From Mesocentrotus franciscanus (taxonomy: Eukaryota; Echinodermata; Echinoidea; Camarodonta; Strongylocentrotidae): 64,000 nucleotides of DNA. The notes below the pieces were generated by a model. That model did no database searches. It worked only from the letters and a program-made list of their open reading frames with translations, and was not told where the DNA came from. A program made the translations under genes and the position numbers. Below are positions 24,616-34,174 of the stretch, one piece after another (the stretch's first letter is position 1; each line of letters begins with the position of its first letter). Where the stretch lies: the NCBI GenBank assembly GCA_037976565.1, contig CP137686.1, positions 28,349,458-28,413,457 of the forward strand, given 5' to 3'.

Positions 24616-25040
24616 TATATAAATACATTTATAAAGCGCAGACACTGCAAATGGTATATTCTACTGCGTTGCAAGAGCTTCTGATGTGCTTAAAACTACA
24701 ACATAAAGTTAAATGAAAAGATGTGCCTTTAGTTTTGATTTAAAAGAAATTATCGATGGTGATTTGTGATGGTAAGCTATTCCATAGTTTGAGGCCTGCG
24801 CATGCAAATGCTCGATCTTCCAATGTTATTTTTGTTTTATGTGATGTGCTTAGCAATAATAGAGTATCTTGGGAGCTGCGCAGGTTGTGAGTATGTTTTT
24901 GAGACCTGGGTTTTAATAGTTCTAAAATATAATTTGGGCTTGACCGATTAGCGCTTTATAGACAATTAGCAGAATCTTGAATGATATTCTTTGGCGTAAA
25001 TATACTGGTAGCCAGTGCAGATCTCTCAAAAGAGGGATGA
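24616..25040 (-). mobile_element. Retroelement-like dispersed repeat (minus strand)
   Basis: On the minus strand the segment ends in a GCGCTTTATAAATG-type tail (24630-24645) like the tails of the LINE fragments in this window. Its body (GGTAAGCTATTCCATAG, CCAGTGCAGATCTC) resembles a repeat I know from deuterostome genomes. No intact reading frame. Family and limits are uncertain. Confidence 0.35.
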
Positions 25041-27600
25041 TCGGTGAGAATTCGGAGTAACCACAAATCAGTCTTGGACAAGTGTTTTAAAGCCGCTGCA
25101 GTCACCTTATTTTGGGTAGCGAGTAAAGAGACACCTCACACTGTTTGAGAAGCTATTAACGTGATAAGTCACGTCCAGTCAACAAGAAAAGTGAAAGAGG
25201 CTAAAGTAGGGAGGGTAAAAGTCAATATATGGGTCACTTTTAAGTCAGCCAAAGCAAGTAGGCGTCCATTTTAACCCTTACCAACCTGTCAAGAGTAAAA
25301 ACAGTGTATTGATTGCGAACAGTGGCGGACTCAGGATTCTCTAAACCTAAATTTAAAACCTAATCCTTACTTACCCTAACCCTAAACCTTTGACGGAATA
25401 AAACCCGGATCAATGAGAGTATTGTCGGGTCACCGTATATGACTTTGTTCACAAAATAACTGGATGGATAAGTGTGGAATGTGATTAGATCGACACCACA
25501 GTGGCGTATCCAGCACAGTGTCGAACCCCTCCCCCTTCATTAATTCAGGATAGCTCACTTAAACCCCACCTTCCAATGAGATCATTTCGTTTGTCAATGA
25601 GTGAAAGTCGGACAAACTCAAAACAACATGTAGAGAAATAGTAAATAGTAAAAAGAATTACTAAAAGCAGATTATGGAAAATTTTAAAAATCGAGAGTAT
25701 GTTTCATTGGAAACGTAATATTTGTCTTTTTTTTTTCTTCCTCAAATAGTTTATGCTGAAAACGATTTAAAATAAAATCAATATAGACGAAACGAAATAC
25801 AAATTTTGAGCATAACTGTAGACTGTCGTAATGTAATTTCGTTTATGAAACTCTATAATGTTGAAACTTGATTTTAATTTTGTTTACATACTCAAAGGCG
25901 AGGATGAGCCTTCTGTATTCGATTTCAAATCAAGTAAATAAGTAGGCCTATAGCAAACAAAGGGTTTTAGATCGAGAATAACAATTATTGATTCGATTGT
26001 GGTATAAATTCGTGTGCGATTCTTAGCAAACAAATAATGTATGACTTTTGTGGCTTTCACAATTCCGCGAAGGTGATAGGCTATATGCATGGGCTTATAG
26101 ACTTAATTATTGTCACAAAGGGGCGGGGTGGGGTGAGGCTGATGTCTCGTGTCCGAATTTTAACTTTCCTTATTTTGTTTGTATTTTGTGAGAGGGCGAC
26201 GCGATATTCAGGCCTTTTGACAATCGTCAACTCATGGAGATGTTCTATTTCAAACCATTTTCATATTCTTTCTTATACACGATCGCAATTAGAGCTTCGA
26301 AAACTCAACTTGAGGCGATTTCGATAGACTTGCCCATCACCTAATGAAATGTACAAGCAAATAAATGACCTATTACGTAATCTGAACATAATATCTTTGT
26401 TATAATCGGGTCTTGACATCGCCCTTAATTTGATTTTTCGAAAGTCTTTGCCACACTATTCTAATATAATTCAATGACGTATTACATGAAAACTTTACCC
26501 TTTGATACAAAATACATCATGAGTGAAAACTCAAATCTATCCTCTCTTTTCTTCACAAATTTTAGAAGCTTTAGAAATGGAACTTTGGTATTGGGGCAGA
26601 GGACCGTTGCCTCCTCCTGAAAAGTTGTGCCCCTAACTTCATTACACAGAACTTTCTTTATCACTACAGTGTTGTTGATATCACTGACTTTATTCCTTGA
26701 TATAATATATCATGGACAGGTCCTGAAAAGAATATATTTCATAAATTATGTTCGTATAGGCGTACAGATAATAGACCTCATTCGAGTTAAGTGGCTGATA
26801 TTTTTTTTATATTTAGAAGTCCTAAATAAATTAAACATGCAAGATAGGTTACAAATTAGGAAAATTTGCTGGTAAGAATTATGATTGTGTGTATCCGTCT
26901 CCGTATTATCTCCCCATCCTGAGGTGGGTCGGAAATGGCCAACCTTTTTTGATCGTTGCATGGCGTATATAAACGTACGTAGAAGGTCCATCTATGAATG
27001 GGCACTGGTCATTATTGATAAATAAATACTGAAAACAAGGCCGTCGAGTACAGTTATTTTCTAATTATGTTGCCTTCCCTCTCCTTTTATTTTCTCTAAA
27101 CTTTCTCTGTCTATCTCATTTTCGCCCATTTGAATAGGGAACACATGCCAAACGCCCTCCTGCGGCTACGCCACTCTCTTTCGTGTATGTTATATTATCA
27201 TGCACTTTAGTCGATAACCACTTTGGTTGTTTGATGACTGTCTTTCTTCTTGGTCGCGATAGTCCGTTCAACATCGTCCTGTGTATTATTCAGGAAACGT
27301 GGATGTCTCTTGATGTTACGTCATTATTTTCTTAACGCTTAACAGCTTTCACTCATTGAGTCAGTCTATCAGAAATGTTTGGTGCAATCCTGCTTTTTTC
27401 TTTCATTTGTCATAATCAAAATATTTCTGATTGTCTGCTTTTGCTGCAATACATGTTTGATAAACAATAGATTTGAAACAAATTAAATTGATTGATGATG
27501 TCATCTCTTTCCTAATAATCACATCATAACGACATCAATCATGCCAATAATTCAGTCAGTAGCCATGGTAACTGTCGACAGAGTCATGAAAATTATCCTT
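25041..27600. other. Unannotated intergenic DNA
   Basis: No convincing gene. It contains a TGGCGTATCC motif at 25502, its complement form GGCTACGCCACT at 27164-27175, and a CCCTAACCCTAAACC telomere-like run at 25374-25388. Short ORFs lack recognisable domains. Confidence 0.45.
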
Positions 27601-27602
27601 TT

Positions 27603-28025
27603 TCAGGAAAGCCCATTATAGTATCCCATTTTAGACAGAGCTAGATCCAAATGATTCTCTGAAAATACGTGTGCATCCAATTTTAAGATGGTTGCATCTA
27701 AATATGTGTCTGAAAATGCTAATACAGTAGTATCCAATATTAGGTAGTTTCCAATTCTAGACAGAGCTTCATCCAAAGAACATGACGTAAGGACTTTGAA
27801 AGGGCAATTGACTTCATCGGTTTGTTCATCTAAAGGTATCTCTGAAAATCCCAAGTAAGCAGTATCCAGTTTTAGAACAAGCTTTATCAAGTCGTTAGTC
27901 CAAAGACATCTTTGAAAAATCCAATAAAATCCAATTTTAGACAAAGCTTCTTCCAAAGAAGTCTTTGAAATTGTATACATGTACTTATCTTCATCAAAAG
28001 AAGTCTCTATACCAAGTGGTATCAA
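27603..28025 (-). repeat. Degenerate repeat region downstream of GPCR, with an open 140-codon frame
   Basis: The + strand word CCAATTTTAGACARAGCTTC recurs in diverged form at about 27628, 27676, 27750, 27857 and 27929. On the minus strand this gives an open frame with three copies of an S-L-(D/E)-E-A-L-S-(K/R)-I-G motif, starting 15 bp past the GPCR stop. Since the repeated peptide follows from the repeated DNA and there is no recognisable domain, I treat it as GPCR 3' flank rather than a gene, but a small repeat-protein gene cannot be excluded. Confidence 0.4.
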
Positions 28026-28040
28026 TTATTAGACACAGTT

Positions 28041-29288
28041 TTATCTACCATGCCTAAATGATCCTCTTAGCAAGTCTGCCAATCCTCGCTGATAGACCTT
28101 ATACCTGAAGGCAAGAATGAAAGGGTTAATACAGGTATTACAGGTAGCTAGGATGATGGTTGCTAGATGCAGTTTCCCATCAATCAGGTAATGACCACCA
28201 AGGTTATGATAGAAGAAGGCCCATTGGTTTGGTGACCAGCAGACCATATAGACCAGTACGATCACGAAGAGGATCTTCGTCGTCTTTTTACGCCTGATTA
28301 TCGCTGGTCTGATCACAGGCGGCGGTCGGTGGTCATTGACCACGGGTCTTTGCGTTGATGGCGGTAATGAAGGGGGCGTCGGAGCATCCACATTTTTAGG
28401 CGATGGTGTCGTCTGATTCGTCGAGGCTTTTTTCGCTTCACGCTCCGACGCACCTGATCGCGACTTCTTCGAGTGCGTCGTCGAGGAATCATCAGGAATG
28501 TTGACAACGTGTACCTGGTCGTAATCCCGTAACCATGCTACGGATATTCGGTTTAATTTCCGTAACTTATGCGCAACGCAGGCCAACGATAAAAGCATGA
28601 CGGTAGCTGGTAAAAAGTACTCCCAAATGAAAATCGCTATTCCAACATATATGGACGAGAAAAAGTTCACAGTGATACAAACACCATCGTCATACTTCAC
28701 ATCTAAAGATATAATGATTTGCATGAGAGGGGCTAAGATCCATGCTACTCCTGTCAGTATGTACAACCATCTTCGTTTGAATTTCGCGATGTACCACATC
28801 GGCTTAACGACGGCTAGATACCTCTCTATTGAGATCACCGTCAGGTTGTAAGTCGAGATGGCGAAGAACGCGAAGATAGGAAGATGCGAGTACAAGAAAT
28901 AGCAATAGAATGCGCCAAAACGCTTCGATTCGATTTCGCGACGTCGGGTGCCGTAGCCCACCAGTCGTAAGCTTGCGACGAGGACGAGAAACGCTGAAGC
29001 GATGAAGTCGGCGACGGTTTGTGTGACGATCAGGAAATTTGTGTAGTTCCTCAATGATTTTCTGAGAAGGACGATGAGGCAGAGAAGGTTTCCTACACAG
29101 CCAATGGAACCGAGGATGAGCTGGAAGACGCGACCAACGTCGATCGCTGCATCTATGGCATCCCGCTCACCGTCAGGATCTTGATCAATGAAAGGATCCA
29201 CAGATTGTAACAGGATGTCCGTCCTCATGTCCAATGGAAACGACTTCCATGTCATGTTCCATTGTGAAATCGAATCGTTAATGCTCAT
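28041..29288 (-). CDS. Rhodopsin-class (class A) G-protein-coupled receptor, orphan, intronless
   Basis: A 415-residue single-exon receptor in the plasma membrane. Segments: extracellular N-terminus 1-52 with N-glycosylation sequons at N4 and N11; TM1 ~53-76 (G66-N67); TM2 ~84-107 (D94); TM3 ~126-155 ending in E155-R156-Y157; TM4 ~172-193 (W183); TM5 ~209-238 (P227); a long basic, Ser/Pro-rich third intracellular loop ~239-336; TM6 ~337-361 with C350-W-S-P353; TM7 ~370-394 with N388-P389. The TM3-loop 2 disulfide pair would be C129-C204. The usual NPxxY is NPFIL here, and the 21-residue C-tail has no palmitoylation Cys. The ligand is unknown. Sea urchins have large lineage-specific expansions of intronless rhodopsin-type receptors, and this may be one (inference). 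The ATG at 29286-29288 is preceded by AAAG. The G-protein-coupling core (ERY, CWxP) is intact, so it does not look like a pseudogene. Confidence 0.88.
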   Translation of the reverse strand: MSINDSISQWNMTWKSFPLDMRTDILLQSVDPFIDQDPDGERDAIDAAIDVGRVFQLILGSIGCVGNLLCLIVLLRKSLRNYTNFLIVTQTVADFIASAFLVLVASLRLVGYGTRRREIESKRFGAFYCYFLYSHLPIFAFFAISTYNLTVISIERYLAVVKPMWYIAKFKRRWLYILTGVAWILAPLMQIIISLDVKYDDGVCITVNFFSSIYVGIAIFIWEYFLPATVMLLSLACVAHKLRKLNRISVAWLRDYDQVHVVNIPDDSSTTHSKKSRSGASEREAKKASTNQTTPSPKNVDAPTPPSLPPSTQRPVVNDHRPPPVIRPAIIRRKKTTKILFVIVLVYMVCWSPNQWAFFYHNLGGHYLIDGKLHLATIILATCNTCINPFILAFRYKVYQRGLADLLRGSFRHGR

Positions 29289-29294
29289 CTTTAA

Positions 29295-29985
29295 GTAACT
29301 TCACAACGCGATTGGACTTTTAAAACTCTATTTTGTACCGTCAGTATTTTTTACGAGAGATTATATGTCTCGGCGATTTGTTAAAATTCGTCATCAACTG
29401 GTTGAATCGCCTTCCAAAATATAGTCATGTGGATTATACATCAACGTTCATTTTTTGGAAAATCACAACACGAATAAGCAGTGAAGAGGCATTTTGCAGC
29501 ACCATTTTTGCCTTTGTTTACGAGAGATACTTCTCGACCAGATTTGTTAACATTAAATCTTTCGTCGTCAAACTGCTCAATCGCCATCCGCTATAATTTA
29601 TTATAGTCCTGTCGACGAAATATCATATAAATGTTTAAGTTTGAAACTTCACAACACGAACAACCGGTGTGAAACAGCATTTTGCAGCATCTTTTATTTT
29701 TGCCTTTGTTAACGAGAGATGTTTGTCGACCCGAATCGTTAACATTTAATCTTTCGTCGTCTAACTCTTCAATTGCCATCCGATAATAGATTTCTGTCGA
29801 TGAGATATCATCTTTGGAACTTCAAGGCATTTTGTGACGGTATTCTCTTGGCTCTTGCTATCTTTATTTCAATGTTTTTGCCGAGGTTGGAGATACTTAT
29901 CTACGCGATTTGTTAGCATTGAAGCATTCATCGTCAGACGGTTGAATCGCTATCTGATGGAATAACGCATGACATTTCTTGGGGT
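29295..29985. repeat. Diverged ~175 bp tandem array, 4 units, upstream of GPCR
   Basis: Units begin near 29296, 29462, 29648 and 29819. Each carries, in order, an ACTTCACAACACGA-like start, a TTTTTGCC(TTT)GTTTACGAGAGAT block, a GATTTGTTAACATT block, a CGTCGTC block and a CAATCGC(C/T)ATC end. Divergence is high, so this is an old array. It starts within 10 bp of the GPCR start codon and covers its likely promoter/5' UTR. Confidence 0.75.
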
Positions 29986-31635
29986 AAAGCTAGGGCTGCC
30001 TGAAGCGAGTTCACCATACATCGTCAGAAATCTCCAAGGAACCGAATAATCTCTGGTTCAAATCTCAACATAGTAACCAAACATTCGAACGACTCTCCTG
30101 AAAATAAACGTTTTCTCTGAGATGCGAGAAAACAGTGAAACTCAAAATGAGTACGGAGATGAGGGCGAGGAAAGGAAGGGAGCGGGGCAGAGACACTACT
30201 TCTTCTTATTGTTTCTCATTGGCGATACAATGTGGTGATCGACTTTTCTGTAGGATGAGGTGAATAGCTAGGGGATAGAAACAAACACTTCAGGTGTTGC
30301 ATCGCGGTTATTGGATCGCATCGGATACATGATAATTGGTGGTTTTGTATTTGCTTTTAAGTAGGACTGATTCTCCTAGTCAGCATAATGAATATTGGTT
30401 TAAAAGAAACGAATATAATTATGTACAACTTGCTTTGGAACCATAATCGTATGTTTACATGCCAAGCATAATTTTAAACCCTCTACTTCGTTTTATCCTT
30501 CTTTTCTTTTCTGTTTCATCTTTTTCTAAGAGACGTTTATTTCATTATTATTTCTCCACATCTTCTCACTTTGTCTTCCTGTTTTACTTTTTTCATTTTT
30601 TGTTTCCTCATCCTTTAGGCCTCCTCCTACATATTATTTCGATTGTTCTTCCTCTCCTCTCCTCTCTTCTATTGCTTTTTTCTTTTCCTTTTTTCTTCTA
30701 CGTTTTATCACCTTTGATTTTTTTTTCTTCTTGTTGTTCTTTTATACCTTCCTCAATCACTAATTAATTTGATATTTTCTTTCTTCCACTTCTTCCACTT
30801 CGAATAAATTTCTTATCTTATTAACAATAAGCACGTATGATATGATTATATTGCTATCTCTGATCTTTCTAAAATGTTTCGAGAAGAATCATAAGCCTGA
30901 TATCAAAGATCAGTTTGATAGCTCTATGATGCTACCAAAATCATTTTAATAGATTTCAAATTTATATGGCCAAATCGACATAACAATAAAGCGAGCATGA
31001 TTCCGGTCAATGCGAACTGCTCTCAAAACAAGCGAGTGAGAGAATTACATGGTTGCGTTTTTGTCTTCAATAATTTTAGTTGTTCTATATATCTAGAGCG
31101 CTGTGATTTATATTCCCATCTCATCATCGATTGTTTCCGTCACGTCCTACGCCTTGCACACTTCTGAATGTCAATACAAGTACGCTTTAATATGTAAGCT
31201 GTGGCGTACATGGGTCCAGTCATTAAGGGGGCGCCCGGGTCAAAGGGAGTGGGCACCATAGTGGATGAGATGAGATAGGACACAGCCCTATATATGGAAC
31301 GGTATGGGAGGGTGGTATTATCTTATTTTCATGTTGATTTCGACCCCCTCTCTTTTTCTTTCTTTTCTTTGTTTCTTTGTGTCTTTGTTCGATGATTATT
31401 GATTGTGGTCGGGACACGAGCCCCTCGATCATGCCACCCTGGAGCTTCGCCGCTGTGCGTGGGCATCTATGGTGGGCATTCACATACGAATTAAGGAAGG
31501 CATGAAAGCGGGTGTGGATATGATCACCATTGAAGGGTGATTTGCAAGATGCATATTTAGACTGATAATGTTTGAAATGGGTCATGGGTGATACGTTAAG
31601 GAGTCGATCCAGAATTGTCAGAATGGTCGGGGATG
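29986..31635. other. Intergenic DNA with a long pyrimidine tract
   Basis: No gene recognised. From about 30480 to 30800 the + strand is strongly T/C-rich; the 102-codon open frame there is a composition artefact. 31200-31210 carries a GTGGCGTACA motif related to the repeat-border motif seen elsewhere. Confidence 0.45.
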
Positions 31636-31639
31636 GACG

Positions 31640-31980
31640 AATAATAAATCTGGATTTACTTAGCGCTTAATACGGAATACCGTCTCTAAGAGCTTTACAA
31701 ATACTATTACCCCGGTCACTGGATTCACTCATGCACAGTGTGGATCATCTCCACTCTCTGGGGAGTATTCCTACCACATATGATCACCGTAAGAGAACAA
31801 AGGAAATTACTACGCAAAGGCTTTCATCATTCTACCAGGTCTTGATTTCTCTCCTGGGTATGGAGTGGCAAATGTATGGATTAATACCTTGCTAAAGGAC
31901 ACTAGTGCCGTGCCGTGTCGAACCCATTAGTTTGTATTTCCTGTCAAGTGCTCAAACTACTCGACTATCAAATCTCTCTC
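31640..31980 (-). mobile_element. tRNA-derived SINE, copy 1
   Basis: Read on the minus strand, the right end carries an A-box-like TAGTCGAGTAGTTTGAGC and a B-box-like GGGTTCGACAC, the internal RNA polymerase III promoter of a tRNA-derived SINE. The body includes a complement of GGATTAATACCTTGCTAAAG. The 3' end (31640-31700) has GTAAAGCTCTTAGAGACGG followed by TTAAGCGCTAAGTAAATCC and TTTATTATT, resembling the LINE tails at 6700-6780 and 8035-8119. Confidence 0.75.
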
Positions 31981-33100
31981 TGCCTCTCGCATTCTCTTTG
32001 CCTTTCCTGGTCCGGGGTCCTCTAGATCTCTTTTTCCCTCTTTCTAATTGAACATCTCTATGTCCCCTATTCCTTTCTCTCTTTATACTTTACCTCATTG
32101 CTTCCTCCTCCTTTCTCTCTGTATCTGCCCCCGATCTCTCTCTCTCTCTCTCTCTCTCACTCTCTTTCTTTATCTATCTCTATCTCTCTCACCACTGGCC
32201 AACAGACATTGTCTTGTTCAGACGTAAATGGACATATCTTTTTCTTATACTTTTATTTGTCAAGGTAATTGCCCCTTCTTCACTATGACTGGTAATTATT
32301 CAAAGTATTTTTTATAATGTGCTTCATGGCAAGTAAGACACAATCCTTTCAAATTCTCATTTCATTTCATCTGTTTCTTTATTGATCCATACATAGAAAT
32401 TCTGTTTCATGGTAATTGTAATACATAGAAATTCTAATTTCCAATAAAAAGCCTGTGTTTGAACTATATCTCACATATTGTAAAGTTGCTGTTTTGTGAA
32501 GATTAAATGATGGACGGTAGCAATGCTCCTTTAATACATTAGCTTCATATTTGTAAAAGTATGAAACAAATACAGCTAATGACTGATTTGAGAGCATATA
32601 ATTTCAATTATTCAATCATTCAAATTACAAATGGTACAAAACGTAACAGTACAAATAATATATCATATTTCAATATATTTCTATTCCTTTATAAAAATAT
32701 ACAAACAACTAATCTATTTTTCTTTAGAAAATTCAAACAATAATGTAATCATGCAAGGCTTATGTCAATCGTATCACATAACATAATAATAGTACTGTGA
32801 ATGTGGCTGTGACACTAATGTAAACATGTCTCCTCAAATATCTTACCAGCAATCAAAGACCATTCACTGACATACGGACAAATAGTCATCTACATTTCAA
32901 CAAACATACAATATGATGTAACCCATTTCATTAGCAGTCATTATCAAAAACATGAAGCAAAAATGTACTAAATAATATGAAAGGAGACCAAATTTCAAAA
33001 TATCAATCATTAGATATAATTTTTTTAAAAACATAATAGAAACAAACAAAAATTGCAACTGTTTAAAGAGAAGAGAAGAGAGTTCTGGGAAGAGGTAAAA
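31981..33100. other. Intergenic DNA, pyrimidine-rich then AT-rich
   Basis: The + strand at 31975-32200 is T/C-rich with a (TC)n run near 32139-32158. The rest is AT-rich with no recognisable gene. Confidence 0.5.
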
Positions 33101-33454
33101 AATAATTTGTGAGCGTTATCATTATATTATGCAGGGGTGGAAGAACATCAGAGAAAAAATGTTCCCTGAAAAGCACAGCTCTTCATCTAAATATGGCATG
33201 TAACATCATAAAAATTGGGACTGATTTTTATGCCACATGTTCGTGTAGTCCCATATACATCTTTCTGTGTACAGTGCTTGTAACTTTACCAAGACTGGGC
33301 CAAATTTCTTATCATTTTGATGATTCCAGAACCTTGCAGTACACACAAATACTTATATGCTAGATGATCAACCTTTGCTTATCGATTCCACAACGTTTCT
33401 TTCACATGACCAAAACTCAACTTTATCTTTAACCCGGATAGGTCAATGTCATAC

Positions 33455-34018
33455 AGGCGTAGCCAGGGGCGGTGGTGGCGGTCGCCCCCCAAAAACAAAT
33501 GCCAGCCAAAAAAGAAAAAAAGAAAGAGAGGAGAAAAAAGGAAGAGGACGTAGGAAGAAAAAGGAGCAGACAAAGAATATTTTTGAAATTCAGACAAGGA
33601 TTAAGAGTCGAGAACGGTACAACGAATCGTCTTCTTTCTCTAATAATTTAATGAAACGTAAAAGCTTGCGCGGGAGGGAGAAACTGAATTCAGACAAAAA
33701 ATAAGAGTCGAGAACGGTACAACGAATTGTCTTCTTTCTCTAATAATTTAATGAAACGTCAAAGCTTCCGTGCTTCGCGCAGAAGGGGAGGCTGAATTCA
33801 GACAAGGATTAAGAGTCGAGAACGGTACAACGAATCATCTCCTTTCTCTAATAATTTAATGAAACGTCAAAGCTTCTGCGCTTCGCGCAGGAGGGGGAAC
33901 TGAATTCAGACAAGGATTAAGAGTCGAGAACGGTACAACTAATCGTCTTCTTTCTCTAATAATTTTATATTTAATGAAACGTCAAAGCTTTCGCGCTTTG
34001 CGCGGGGGAAACTCTTCT
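33455..34018. repeat. 100-108 bp tandem repeat, 4 units, next to DCD stop codon
   Basis: Units anchored on CAGACAAGGATTAAGAGTCG start at 33591, 33691, 33799 and 33907, and end in a GCTTCGCGCAGGAGGGG-like GC-rich stretch. The flank at 33455-33590 begins with AGGCGTAGCCAGGGGCGG and is purine-rich. The array ends ~30 bp from the stop codon (34050) of the minus-strand desulfhydrase gene, so it lies in its 3' UTR or immediately downstream. Confidence 0.9.
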
Positions 34019-34049
34019 AACTAGATGTCAAGCATAATTATTACAAGAT

Positions 34050-34174
34050 TCAACCTGATTGGCTGAGGGGTGTTTTGTCAGTCATTTCCATCCAATCATA
34101 AACCTTCTTCTCTGATGAAGTCCTTTTATCAGCCATAGAACCCATGGCACCACTGAACACATCAAACATTCCTC
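34050..34174 (-). CDS. DCD coding exon 8 (terminal)
   Basis: Acceptor CTGACAG. It completes codon 391 and continues the [13 protein letters not shown] motif, ending at TGA 34050-34052. The C-terminal tail is Lys/Asp-rich. Confidence 0.9.

Noticed and set aside
33357..33704. 115-codon Lys/Arg/Glu-rich ORF
   Set aside because: Composition of a purine-rich tract and the tandem repeat; no domain.
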